This document shows positions 1-9,157 of a stretch of DNA of 64,000 bases, piece by piece. The notes beneath the pieces were generated by a model. The model worked only from the letters and a program-made list of their open reading frames with translations, made no database searches and had not been told where the DNA came from. The translations under genes were made by a program, and so were the position numbers. Source of the stretch: an uncultured Lachnospiraceae bacterium (GTDB lineage: Bacteria > Bacillota > Clostridia > Lachnospirales > Lachnospiraceae); contig ONNQ01000014.1 in the NCBI GenBank assembly GCA_900319245.1, positions 1-64,000 of the forward strand, read 5' to 3'. Position 1 is the stretch's first letter. Every line of letters begins with the position of its first letter.

Positions 1-285
1 CAATATACTTCCTGGTAATCAGCTCACCAGGATAACCGTCCCTTAACTGGCGGGCCTCCACTGTCTTTCCTGCGGGAGGGACAGCGAGCCTGCTGTATCA
101 GGATAAGGTTGCTTTTCCGTTTGCGGAGTAGAGAAAGACTCCCGCGGCGGAACAGCAAGCTCGGAGATTCAATCTCCGAGAAGCTGACTAGTATGGAAAT
201 CACGGGAAGACCGGCTGATTGGGCCAAAACTTTCCATGAGCGGCGGATTCTGCGCAACCCGCGGGCAATCCGGAGATAAAAACAT
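1..285. other. Non-coding, hairpin-rich region of unknown identity
   Basis: No credible protein is encoded on either strand. Several inverted repeats can be seen: CCTGGT/ACCAGG near 12-32, GTCCC/GGGAC enclosing about 38-87, GGAGT/ACTCC near 125-142, CTCGGAGA/TCTCCGAG at 160-180, ATGGAAA/TTTCCAT near 194-238 and CGGATT/AATCCG near 245-272. Such a run of local stems suggests a structured RNA. I could not match it to tmRNA, SRP RNA, RNase P RNA, 6S RNA or a common riboswitch. The secDF promoter lies after it, so it is not the secDF leader. The strand is undecided and the element may continue to the left of the window. Confidence 0.35.
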
Positions 286-313
286 TTTACATTATTTTTA
301 TTTGTGCTATAAT
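286..313 (+). promoter_or_regulatory. Sigma-A promoter for secDF
   Basis: TTTACA at 286-291, a 16-bp spacer and TATAAT at 308-313. TG at 305-306 makes an extended -10 (TGCTATAAT). The spacer is AT-rich. The secDF start is 63 bases downstream. Confidence 0.7.
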
Positions 314-375
314 TTCAAAGGTTGTAGCCTTTTTTTAGTGAATATACAACCAGGAAAGATAGAAGGAGATGTAAC

Positions 376-2793
376 ATGAAAAAATCGAGAGCAGTCATCG
401 CGCTGATCCTGACAGCGGTCATTACCGGTCTTATGGCCTATACCGCACTGGTCGGTTTCGGCGGTGGGCACAGAGGATCGTATCACAACATCAAACTCGG
501 CCTTGACCTCGCAGGCGGCGCCAGCATTACGTATGAAGCGGTTGGCGACACGGCCCCTACAGACGAGGATATGGCTGATACAGTTTATAAGCTTCAGCAG
601 CGTGTTGACCAGTACAGCACAGAGGCACAGGTCTACACAGAAGGTTCCGACCGAATCAATATCGAGATTCCCGGCATCTCCGGTGTTGAAGAGACCAATA
701 AGATCCTCAATGAACTGGGACAGCCCGGCTCTCTGTATTTTATCAGACAGACAGATGAGAGCGGAAACCAGAACTACCAGCTCGGCCAGGATGCGGACGG
801 CAACGTCGACTATATCCTGACGAAGGATCTCAAGCAGATCGTCGCGGACGGCGACGCCGTACTGGAAGGTACAGATGTACAGGAAGCCAAGGCCGGCTAC
901 CAGAACGACAGCATGAACAACCAGCAGATCGTCGTTTCTCTGACCTTTACAGACGAAGGCAAGCAGAAGTTTGCAGATGCAACGACCAAGGCTTATGCAG
1001 CCGGCGAGACGATCGGTATCTATTATGACGGCAGATTCATCAGCGTGCCCAGAGTACAGGCGGCGATCACAGATGGACGTGCAGTCATCACGGGTGAAAA
1101 CACAATTGAAGAGGCGGAGAGCCTTGCTTCTAATATCCGAATCGGTGGTCTGAAAGTAGAGCTGCAGAGACTTCGCTCCCAGATCGTCGGCGCCCAGCTG
1201 GGCCAGGATGCGATCCGGACCAGTAAGACAGCCGGTATCCTTGGTTTTGCGCTTGTCGCAATCCTGATGATCGCGATTTATTGGCTGCCCGGCCTTTGCG
1301 CGACACTAGCGCTTTGCATTTATATCCTGATCGTTACGATCATCCTGAACGCATTTGACGTGACACTGACATTGCCCGGTATCGCAGGTATCCTGCTCTC
1401 CATTGGTATGGCGGTCGATGCGAACGTCATTATCTTTGCCCGTATTCGTGAGGAAATTCACGCCGGCAAGACTGTTAAGAACGCTATGAAGAGCGGTTAT
1501 GACAAGGCACTTTCCGCGATCATCGACGGAAACGTCACAACCCTGATCGCAGCAGCAGTCCTTGCTTTCCTTGGCTCCGGTACGATCAAGGGCTTCGCGT
1601 ACACGCTGGCCATCGGTATCGTTGTGTCCATGTTCACAGCCCTGTTTGTCACAAGACTTCTCATGAACATCTTCTATGCGCTCGGCGCACAGGATGTGAA
1701 GCTGTACGGAACAGGAAGAGACGTCAAGACGATCAACTTCATCGCGAAGAGAAAGATCGTATTTGTGATTTCTGCAGTGCTGATCATCGCAGGATTTGCC
1801 GGTATGGCTATGAACGCCGGAAGCAGCAAGGGCGCGCTGAATTACAGCCTTGACTTTGTCGGCGGTACATCTACAAACGTCACCTTTAATGAGGACATGA
1901 ACCTTGATGAGATCAATGAAAAGGTCATCCCTGTAATCACAGAGGCGACCGGCGACAGCAGCCCGCAGGTACAGAAGGTCGCGGGCAGCAGCGAAGTGAT
2001 CTTCAAGACCCAGGAGCTCGACGAAGAGAAGAGCACAGCACTCGCGGTTGCGCTGCAGGATACCTTCCAGGTAGACAAGGACAATATCACATCAGAGACC
2101 ATCAGCTCGACGATTTCTTCTGAGATGAAGAGCGCAGCGTTTAACGCAGTAATCGTAGCGCTGGTTCTGATGCTGATCTACATCTGGTTCCGCTTTAAGG
2201 ACGCCCGCTTCGGTGCTTCCTCTGTCATCTGCCTTGCGCATGACTGTCTCATTGTACTTGCAGCCTATGCACTGATCAGAATCTCTGTAGGCAGCACATT
2301 CATCGCCTGCATGCTGACGATCGTAGGTTACTCGATCAACGCGACCATCGTTGTGTTCGACCGTGTTCGTGAGAATCTGCGCAGCAGAAAAGCCGGCACA
2401 ACACTGGAAGACATCGTCAACACCAGTGTCAGCCAGACGCTTTCCAGAAGTATCTTTACGTCCCTGACCACCTTCTTCATGGTCCTGGCTCTGTTTATCT
2501 TTGGCGTCGCTTCCGTTAAGGAATTCGCACTGCCTCTGATGGTAGGTATCGTAGCCGGATGCTGGTCTTCTGTTTGCATCGCAGGTCCCCTTTGGCATCT
2601 GCTTCGCACCAAGATCGCTTCCACCAAGGACAGCACGCCTTCCACTGGCAGCGGCAATGGTGACGGCACAAAGGGCGGCAATGGCGGAAACACTTCTTCC
2701 AAGAAGAAGAATTCCAATCTTTCCAAGAAGGAGAGAAAGCTCCAGAAACAGAAAGAGATCGAGGAAAAGAATAAGGCGAAGATTACCGTCTAA
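376..2793 (+). CDS. secDF: Protein translocase SecD-SecF fusion
   Basis: Membrane component that works with SecYEG and uses the proton gradient to pull secreted proteins through the translocon. The 805-residue protein joins SecD (about residues 1-450) and SecF (about 455-750) as one chain, as in many Firmicutes. The SecD signature LGLDLAGG is at residues 41-48. The transmembrane motifs GMAVDANVIIFARIREE (SecD) and GYSINATIVVFDRVREN (SecF) are both present. Twelve membrane segments are expected, in two sets of six. The ribosome binding site is AGAAGGAGATG just before the ATG. The C-terminus carries an extra, probably cytosolic tail of about 60 residues, first Gly/Ser/Asn-rich and then strongly Lys-rich. 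Its own promoter and a strong terminator make it a single-gene unit. Identification is secure; the role of the tail is unknown. Confidence 0.95.
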   Translation: MKKSRAVIALILTAVITGLMAYTALVGFGGGHRGSYHNIKLGLDLAGGASITYEAVGDTAPTDEDMADTVYKLQQRVDQYSTEAQVYTEGSDRINIEIPGISGVEETNKILNELGQPGSLYFIRQTDESGNQNYQLGQDADGNVDYILTKDLKQIVADGDAVLEGTDVQEAKAGYQNDSMNNQQIVVSLTFTDEGKQKFADATTKAYAAGETIGIYYDGRFISVPRVQAAITDGRAVITGENTIEEAESLASNIRIGGLKVELQRLRSQIVGAQLGQDAIRTSKTAGILGFALVAILMIAIYWLPGLCATLALCIYILIVTIILNAFDVTLTLPGIAGILLSIGMAVDANVIIFARIREEIHAGKTVKNAMKSGYDKALSAIIDGNVTTLIAAAVLAFLGSGTIKGFAYTLAIGIVVSMFTALFVTRLLMNIFYALGAQDVKLYGTGRDVKTINFIAKRKIVFVISAVLIIAGFAGMAMNAGSSKGALNYSLDFVGGTSTNVTFNEDMNLDEINEKVIPVITEATGDSSPQVQKVAGSSEVIFKTQELDEEKSTALAVALQDTFQVDKDNITSETISSTISSEMKSAAFNAVIVALVLMLIYIWFRFKDARFGASSVICLAHDCLIVLAAYALIRISVGSTFIACMLTIVGYSINATIVVFDRVRENLRSRKAGTTLEDIVNTSVSQTLSRSIFTSLTTFFMVLALFIFGVASVKEFALPLMVGIVAGCWSSVCIAGPLWHLLRTKIASTKDSTPSTGSGNGDGTKGGNGGNTSSKKKNSNLSKKERKLQKQKEIEEKNKAKITV

Positions 2794-2819
2794 ATCTGCC
2801 TGATATAGTAGCAACTACC

Positions 2820-2856
2820 CGAGGGAATGGATCGAGCGTCCGTTCCCTCGCTTTTT
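2820..2856 (+). terminator. Rho-independent terminator of secDF
   Basis: CGAGGGAA pairs with TTCCCTCG, with an inner GGA/TCC, a short loop and then CTTTTT. The hairpin spans the ATG at 2827, so that codon cannot be the natural start of the recJ reading frame. Confidence 0.9.
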
Positions 2857-2901
2857 CACCGAAAGAATCGGCGTAGAATCGGCCAGAGAGGTGCATGCAG
2901 T

Positions 2902-4713
2902 TTGAGAAAGAACAAGTGGATCGTGACCGCCAAGCGGGCGGATTTTAACCGAATAGCACAAGAATGCGGGATTTCTCCTATTTTGGCGCGCCTGATCCGC
3001 AACCGGGATGTGATCGGCACAGAGGGGACGCTGCGCTTTCTAAAGGGGCGCCTGGAGGACCTCCACGATCCGCGCCTTCTGCCGGATGCGGTGAAGGCGG
3101 TAGAAATCATAGAGCGCAAGATCCGCGAAGGCAAACGGATCCGAATCATAGGCGACTACGATGTGGACGGAATCTGCTCTTCGTATATCCTGTGGCATTC
3201 CCTGCGGCAGCTGGGCGCCGAGGTGGACGCAGTGCTGCCGGAACGCCTCAAGGATGGATATGGCATCAATGAGCGATTGGTCCGGAATGCAGCCCAGGAG
3301 GGCGTCGACACCATCCTGACTTGTGACAACGGCATTGCCGCGGCAGAGCCGCTGGGGATTGCCAGTGCTCTGGGCATGACGGTGATTGTCACCGACCATC
3401 ACGAAGTGCCGTTTAAGGCGAACCCGGATGGAACAAGGTCCTATCTTCTTCCGCCTGCACAGGCGGTCGTCGATCCCAAGATCTCGCCGGAGATCACCGG
3501 GACCGACCCCTATCCCTTTCCCGAAATCTGCGGCGCCGTGGTCGCCTACAAACTCTGCCTTCTTCTGGCGGAGAGGATGTATGGCGAATCCGGACGAGCG
3601 CAATACCGCACCTTGGAAACCGATCTGCTGCCCTTTGTGGGACTGGCAACCGTGTGTGACGTCATGCCCCTTCGCGACGAGAACAGGATTCTTGTTAAGG
3701 AAGGCCTTGCGGAAGCTCCCTTTTCACAAAACCCCGGTCTGCAGGCACTGCTCAAAGTGACGGGACTGACCGAGACGAATCTCAGCTGCTATCACGCCGG
3801 ATTTGTACTGGGGCCCTGCCTCAATGCGTCCGGACGGCTGGACAGCGCGCGCAGGGGACTGGAGCTCTTTATGGAGACGGACGCTTCCCGTGCGCTGCAG
3901 ATCGCCCAGCAGCTTAAGGACCTCAACGACAGCCGCAAGAGCATGACAACGGAGGGTACAGCGGCAGCGGAGGAAATGATCGAGAGAGAGCATCTCACAG
4001 ATCGAAAAGTCATTGTCCTGCTTCTGCGGGACTGCCACGAGTCGCTGGCCGGGATCATCGCCGGGCGGATCAAGGAGAACCGCCACAGACCGGTTTTTGT
4101 GCTGACGGATACCGGGAACGGTATTTTGAAAGGATCCGGGCGATCCATAGAGAATTATGACATGTACGCGGCCATGAATGCCTGCGAAGACCTCTTCGTC
4201 AAGTTCGGCGGTCACAAAATGGCGGCGGGCCTTACCATGAAAGAGGAAAATCTGGCGGCGTTCGTACGCAGAATTGAGGACAACTGCTGCCTTCGCGAGG
4301 AGGACCTGCAGGAAGTGATCCGGGTGGATATGGAGCTGCCCCCTCGTTTTCTCAACATTGCGGTTACCCGGGAGCTGGAAAACCTGGAGCCCTGCGGCAA
4401 TGAAAATCCCAAGCCCCTGTTCGTCACGAGAAACATCCATCTTCGGAGCGCCAAAGTGATGGGCCGCAACCGGAATGTCATTCGCCTTGTGGCGGAAGAC
4501 GAGCTTGGATACCGAATGGAGCTGATCCGATTCGAGGACGCGCAGTCCTGGTGTCAAAATATAGAGGAAGAAGCCAGAAGAGGAGCCTTAGAGGGACTTC
4601 TCTCAGGCGCAGGAAATGTTACAATAGACATGGTATATTATCCCGGCATCAATTCCTGGAACGGCAGGGACAGTATGCAGTACGTGGTGAAAGATTATAG
4701 AATACACAGGTAG
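2902..4713 (+). CDS. recJ: Single-stranded-DNA-specific exonuclease RecJ
   Basis: 5'-3' exonuclease of the DHH phosphoesterase family, acting on single-stranded DNA in recombination and repair. The metal-binding motifs GDYDVDG (DHH motif I) and TDHHE (motif III) are clear. The DHHA1 motif GGHKMAAGL is present further on, followed by the C-terminal OB-fold region. The frame is open from 2827, but that codon sits in the secDF terminator. I chose the TTG at 2902, which has AGAGAGGTG about 10 bases upstream and gives 603 residues beginning MRKNKWIVTAKRADF. This length fits Firmicute RecJ. The next gene, murE, follows after 10 bases, so the two are probably cotranscribed. Confidence 0.9.
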   Translation: MRKNKWIVTAKRADFNRIAQECGISPILARLIRNRDVIGTEGTLRFLKGRLEDLHDPRLLPDAVKAVEIIERKIREGKRIRIIGDYDVDGICSSYILWHSLRQLGAEVDAVLPERLKDGYGINERLVRNAAQEGVDTILTCDNGIAAAEPLGIASALGMTVIVTDHHEVPFKANPDGTRSYLLPPAQAVVDPKISPEITGTDPYPFPEICGAVVAYKLCLLLAERMYGESGRAQYRTLETDLLPFVGLATVCDVMPLRDENRILVKEGLAEAPFSQNPGLQALLKVTGLTETNLSCYHAGFVLGPCLNASGRLDSARRGLELFMETDASRALQIAQQLKDLNDSRKSMTTEGTAAAEEMIEREHLTDRKVIVLLLRDCHESLAGIIAGRIKENRHRPVFVLTDTGNGILKGSGRSIENYDMYAAMNACEDLFVKFGGHKMAAGLTMKEENLAAFVRRIEDNCCLREEDLQEVIRVDMELPPRFLNIAVTRELENLEPCGNENPKPLFVTRNIHLRSAKVMGRNRNVIRLVAEDELGYRMELIRFEDAQSWCQNIEEEARRGALEGLLSGAGNVTIDMVYYPGINSWNGRDSMQYVVKDYRIHR

Positions 4714-4723
4714 GAGACAGCAT

Positions 4724-6244
4724 ATGAAGATCGCAGAACTGATCCGTAAACTGGATTATCATTTTAACACTTTGGCAGGCGAGGTGATCACAGACCCCGA
4801 CAGAGCCCGTGCGCTGCGCGCGGTGGAGGTCTCGGAGATCGTCAACGATTCCAGAAAGATCACTGAGAACTGCCTGTTCTTTTGTATTGTAGGGGCGGTC
4901 CGCGACGGACATGAGTTCGCAAGACAAGCGCTTCTTGACGGCGCGGCGGCGCTGGTCGTGCAGAAGGATCTGGACCTCTCTGACCTTATTGGAAAGACGC
5001 CGGTCAAGGATCCGGTGATCATCCGCGTGCAGGATACCCGCTACGCGATGGCCTATATCGCGGCTGCGTATTATCACGATCCCGCGTCGGAGATGAAGAT
5101 CATCGGCGTCACAGGCACCAAGGGCAAGACGACCACCACCTACATGGTCAAGTCCATTCTGGAAGCGGCCGGTCTCAAGGTCGGCCTCATTGGCACGATT
5201 GAGATCCTTTATGGAGACGTGAAGATCCCTGCCAACAATACAACGCCGGAATCTACTGTCCTGCAGAAGACGTTCCGTGACATGGCGGACGCAGGCATGC
5301 AGGCTGTCGTCATGGAGGTCTCTTCCCAGGCGCTGATGATGCACAGGACACAGGGATTCTTGTTCGATATCGGTATTTTTACCAACCTGTCTCCTGACCA
5401 CATCGGCCCCAACGAACACAAGGATTTCGATGATTATTTAAATTGCAAGAGCCTTCTGTTCCGGCAGTGCAAGGTAGGCATTTTCAATGCGGACGATCCT
5501 TATTATAAGAGAGTCAGCGATGGCCATACCTGCAGCGTGGAGACCTACGGCCTTACACCCGCTGCAGATCTGTACGCGAAGGATCTTACGCTGATCAAGG
5601 AGCCCGGTGAACTGGGCGTTTCCTTCGATGTGGACGGCCTCATGCAATTCCGCGCGGAAGTGCCGGCACCCGGCCGCTTCAGCGTATACAACGCGCTGTG
5701 CGCGATCGCCGTCTGCAGACACTTTGGCGTTACGACGGAGGAGATCCAGAAAGCGCTTCTGCAGGTGCACGTCAGAGGCCGTATTGAGATGGTCAAGGTC
5801 AGCGACAAGTTTACACTCCTCATCGATTACGCCCACAACGCAATGGCACTGGAGAGTCTTCTGACAACGCTGCGCGAATACGAGCCCCACAGACTGGTGT
5901 GCCTGTTCGGATGCGGCGGAAACCGCTCCAAGCTGCGCCGGTTTGAGATGGGCGAAGTCAGCGGTAAGCTGGCAGAACTGAGCATCATCACATCGGACAA
6001 CCCCCGAAACGAGGAGCCGATGGACATTATCGGAGATATCGTGACGGGAATTTCCCGCACGAACGGCAAGTATGTCACAATCCCGGACAGAAAGGACGCC
6101 ATCCGCTTTGCGATCCGTAATGGAGAGCCCGGCGATATCGTCGTGCTGGCCGGCAAGGGACACGAGGATTATCAGGAGATCAAGGGCCACAAGTATCCCA
6201 TGGATGAGCGCGTCCTGATCCGCGAGATTCTGGAGGAAGCTTGA
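4724..6244 (+). CDS. murE: UDP-N-acetylmuramoyl-tripeptide synthetase MurE (meso-DAP type)
   Basis: Cytosolic ATP-dependent Mur ligase adding the third residue of the peptidoglycan stem peptide to UDP-MurNAc-L-Ala-D-Glu. The P-loop GTKGKTTTT starts at residue 131. The substrate motif DNPR (residues 425-428) is the form known in ligases that add meso-diaminopimelate rather than lysine, so the wall is inferred to be A1-gamma type. At 506 residues it has normal length. The ATG has GGAGAC upstream. Its stop overlaps the priA TTG start (TTGA at 6241-6244), so translation is probably coupled. It lies about 13 kb from the division/wall cluster, where murE is often found. Confidence 0.95.
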   Translation: MKIAELIRKLDYHFNTLAGEVITDPDRARALRAVEVSEIVNDSRKITENCLFFCIVGAVRDGHEFARQALLDGAAALVVQKDLDLSDLIGKTPVKDPVIIRVQDTRYAMAYIAAAYYHDPASEMKIIGVTGTKGKTTTTYMVKSILEAAGLKVGLIGTIEILYGDVKIPANNTTPESTVLQKTFRDMADAGMQAVVMEVSSQALMMHRTQGFLFDIGIFTNLSPDHIGPNEHKDFDDYLNCKSLLFRQCKVGIFNADDPYYKRVSDGHTCSVETYGLTPAADLYAKDLTLIKEPGELGVSFDVDGLMQFRAEVPAPGRFSVYNALCAIAVCRHFGVTTEEIQKALLQVHVRGRIEMVKVSDKFTLLIDYAHNAMALESLLTTLREYEPHRLVCLFGCGGNRSKLRRFEMGEVSGKLAELSIITSDNPRNEEPMDIIGDIVTGISRTNGKYVTIPDRKDAIRFAIRNGEPGDIVVLAGKGHEDYQEIKGHKYPMDERVLIREILEEA

Positions 6245-8493
6245 GCAAATTCGCAGAGGTGATCATCGATATCGCCTATAACAAACTCGACAGACCGTTT
6301 ACGTACAGGGTTCCCGAGCGCATGCAGCAGGTCCTGCAGCCCGGGAGCCTTGTTATGGTGCCGTTTGGCACCCACAACGGAATCCGCAAGGGCTATGTCA
6401 TCGCACTCAAAGATACGTGCGACCTTCCCCCTGAGAAGATCAAGGAGATTGCCGAACTTCCCGTCAGCGACAGCGGCTACAGTGAAGATGAAGACGGGGC
6501 GACGGCCATCGGTCTTGCGGCCTGGATGAAGAACCGGTATGGATCGACCATGGCAGCGGCGCTCAAGACAGTGCTGACGTCCCGCAAACCCGGCAAGCCG
6601 GTGAGGACCCGGGAAATTGAGCTGAAGCTCCCCCGGGAGGAAGCGTTGGCGCAGCTCGATGTCTATACGCGAAAGCATCAGGTGGCGCGCGAGCGCCTTC
6701 TGTGGGAACTGCTGGAAGTTCCGAGGCTCCCTTATAGCCTTGTCGTGAGTAAGCTTCACGTCACAGCGCAGACGATCCGCGCGATGGCAGCCGCCGGCGT
6801 GATCGACGTGACGGAGGAGGAATCCTTCCGCAATCCGGTCACATTCAAGAAGGCGGAGGCGGCGCACAGAGAGCTCAGTGGCGCGCAAAAAGCGATCGTG
6901 GACGGCGTCCTCGCTGATTTTGACGCCGGGCGCAGTACAGTGAGCCTGATCCACGGCATTACCGGAAGCGGCAAGACGGAGGTCTACATCTCCATCATTC
7001 GCGGCATCTGCGCGCGGGGCCGGAAGGCGATCATGCTGATTCCAGAAATCGCGCTGACCTATCAGACTTTGCTCCGTTTCTATCAGTATTTTGGCGAAAA
7101 GGTGTCTGTGATGAATTCGTCGCTCTCCGAGAGCGAGAAGGCGGACCAGTGGGAGCGGGCAAGACGCGGCGAGATCGACGTGATCATCGGGCCCAGGAGC
7201 GCACTCTTTACGCCCTTCTCCGATCTGGGCGTCATCGTGATCGACGAAGAGCACGAGGGCAGCTATAAGAATGAATCGATGCCAAAATATCACACGAGGG
7301 AAGTGGCGCAGGAGCTGGCCAGGCGCAAAAACGCGTGTGTCGTGTTGGGAAGCGCGACCCCCTCGCTGGATACCTATTATAAGGCAGAGCACGGCGAATA
7401 CAGGCTTTACAAACTGACGGAGCGATTGACGGGCGGCACACTGCCGGATGTCGAGATCGCGGATCTGCGGCAGGAGCTCAGAAATGGCAACCGTTCTATC
7501 CTGTCGGAACAGCTGCAGAGCCTGTTAGAGGACAGACTGGCCAGAAAGGAACAGGCCATTCTTTTTCTCAACCGGCGCGGCATCGCGGGATTTGTATCCT
7601 GCAGGTCCTGCGGGACGGTCATCAAATGCCCCCACTGTGAAGTCTCGCTGTCTTTGCACAAAAACGGGCGGCTGGTCTGCCACTACTGCGGCTATGAGAG
7701 ACCGGGCGTCAGGGAGTGCCCGGAGTGCGGCTCCCCTTATATTTCCGGCTTCAGGGCCGGCACAGAACAGATCGAAGAACACCTGAAGATGCGCTTTCCC
7801 GGTGCGAGAGTCCTGCGTCTGGACGCGGATACGACCTCCAAAAAGGGAAGCTACGACCGGATCCTGTCCGCATTTGCCAACAGAGAGGCGGATTTTCTGG
7901 TCGGCACACAGATGATCGTGAAGGGGCATGACTTCCCTGGCGTCACGCTGGTGGGCATTCTTTTGGCAGATCTGTCCCTCTATGCGGGCGATTACAGGGC
8001 GGCGGAGCGGACCTTCCAGCTGCTGACCCAAGCTGCGGGACGCGCCGGTAGAGGCGATACCCCGGGACGGGTCGTGATCCAGACCTATCAGCCGGAAAAC
8101 TATGCGGTCCAATACGCGGCGGCCCAGGATTATGAGGGATTCTACAGGGAGGAGATGCGCTATCGCTCGCTCCTTATGTATCCCCCGGCAGCCCATATGC
8201 TCTGCGTACAGCTTCAGTCTATGGATGAGGACAAGGCGGAGGGACTGGCCGGACAGCTCCGGGAGCTGTTCGTGCGGGATGACCCGAACTCGCTGGTGAT
8301 CGGGCCCGCCCAGGCATCTCTGTCAAGAATTCGGGACCAATACAGATATGTTCTCTATATCAAGGATGAGAATTATGATAAACTGGTGAGATGTAAAGAC
8401 CGCGCGGAGGCGTTTTTGGCCTATCTGGTCAAAATCGGGAGAGATCCGCAGGTACAGGTGCAGTTCGATTTTGACCCGGTGAGTCCCTTCTAA
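6241..8493 (+). CDS. priA: Primosomal protein N' (replication restart helicase PriA)
   Basis: 3'-5' DNA helicase that rebuilds the replisome at stalled or recombined forks. Walker A GITGSGKT is at residues 239-246 and the DEEH box at 335-338. A zinc-binding cluster of paired cysteines (CRSCG, CPHC, CHYCG, CPECG) lies in the C-terminal half. The N-terminal DNA-binding domain starts at residue 2 (SKFAEVIIDIAYNKLDRPF). The TTG start has GGAGG six bases upstream inside the end of murE. 750 residues is typical. It opens the conserved priA-def-fmt-rsmB order. Confidence 0.95.
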   Translation: MSKFAEVIIDIAYNKLDRPFTYRVPERMQQVLQPGSLVMVPFGTHNGIRKGYVIALKDTCDLPPEKIKEIAELPVSDSGYSEDEDGATAIGLAAWMKNRYGSTMAAALKTVLTSRKPGKPVRTREIELKLPREEALAQLDVYTRKHQVARERLLWELLEVPRLPYSLVVSKLHVTAQTIRAMAAAGVIDVTEEESFRNPVTFKKAEAAHRELSGAQKAIVDGVLADFDAGRSTVSLIHGITGSGKTEVYISIIRGICARGRKAIMLIPEIALTYQTLLRFYQYFGEKVSVMNSSLSESEKADQWERARRGEIDVIIGPRSALFTPFSDLGVIVIDEEHEGSYKNESMPKYHTREVAQELARRKNACVVLGSATPSLDTYYKAEHGEYRLYKLTERLTGGTLPDVEIADLRQELRNGNRSILSEQLQSLLEDRLARKEQAILFLNRRGIAGFVSCRSCGTVIKCPHCEVSLSLHKNGRLVCHYCGYERPGVRECPECGSPYISGFRAGTEQIEEHLKMRFPGARVLRLDADTTSKKGSYDRILSAFANREADFLVGTQMIVKGHDFPGVTLVGILLADLSLYAGDYRAAERTFQLLTQAAGRAGRGDTPGRVVIQTYQPENYAVQYAAAQDYEGFYREEMRYRSLLMYPPAAHMLCVQLQSMDEDKAEGLAGQLRELFVRDDPNSLVIGPAQASLSRIRDQYRYVLYIKDENYDKLVRCKDRAEAFLAYLVKIGRDPQVQVQFDFDPVSPF

Positions 8494-8593
8494 ATAATAG
8501 AGGGGAAGCGGGGAAAAAGAGGACCGGCGGACCGGTTTGGAAGCAAGTGTAAGCGCCGGGATCCGGCGCATGAAGGAGAAAGGCGGAAAATAA

Positions 8594-9127
8594 ATGGCAC
8601 TTAGAACAATCAGAGAACTCGGCGATCCGGTACTTTCAAAGAGAGCAAAGGAAGTGCGGGAGATGACGCCCAAGCTTAGGCAGCTCATTGAAGATATGAA
8701 AGAGACGATGTATGAGGCGGAAGGCGTCGGTCTTGCAGCGCCTCAGGTCGGTATGCTCAAGAGAATCGTCGTGATCGACGTGAGCGAGGAGCAGAATGAA
8801 CCCCTTGTCATGATCAATCCGGAGATCATCGAGCGGGACGGCGAGCAGTGCGGCTGGGAAGGCTGCCTTTCTGTACCCGGCAAGACCGGACAGGTGACAA
8901 GACCCCGCCATGTTGTCGCAAGGGCGCTCAATGAGAACATGGAGGACTTCATTGTGGAAGGCGAGGATCTTCTTGCGAGAGCCATCTGCCACGAGCTGGA
9001 CCACCTGGACGGCCATATGTATGTGGAACTGGTGGAAGGCAAGCTCTACACCAATGAGGAACTGGATGAGATGTTCGCGGAAGAAGCCGCGAAAGCAGAG
9101 GAAGAAGCGGGCGAAGACAAGCAGTAA
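8594..9127 (+). CDS. def: Peptide deformylase
   Basis: Fe(II)/Zn metalloenzyme that removes the N-formyl group from nascent proteins. All three signature motifs are present: GVGLAAPQVG (residues 44-53), EGCLS with metal ligand C91, and HELDH with H133, E134 and H137. At 177 residues, with an acidic Glu/Ala-rich C-terminus, it has normal length. AAGGAG sits about 20 bases upstream and a closer GGCGGAAAA may serve as binding site. It is followed 30 bases later by fmt, the enzyme that adds the formyl group it removes. Confidence 0.95.
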   Translation: MALRTIRELGDPVLSKRAKEVREMTPKLRQLIEDMKETMYEAEGVGLAAPQVGMLKRIVVIDVSEEQNEPLVMINPEIIERDGEQCGWEGCLSVPGKTGQVTRPRHVVARALNENMEDFIVEGEDLLARAICHELDHLDGHMYVELVEGKLYTNEELDEMFAEEAAKAEEEAGEDKQ

Positions 9128-9157
9128 TCCCGCAGGCAGCGCCAAAGGAGACAGAAT

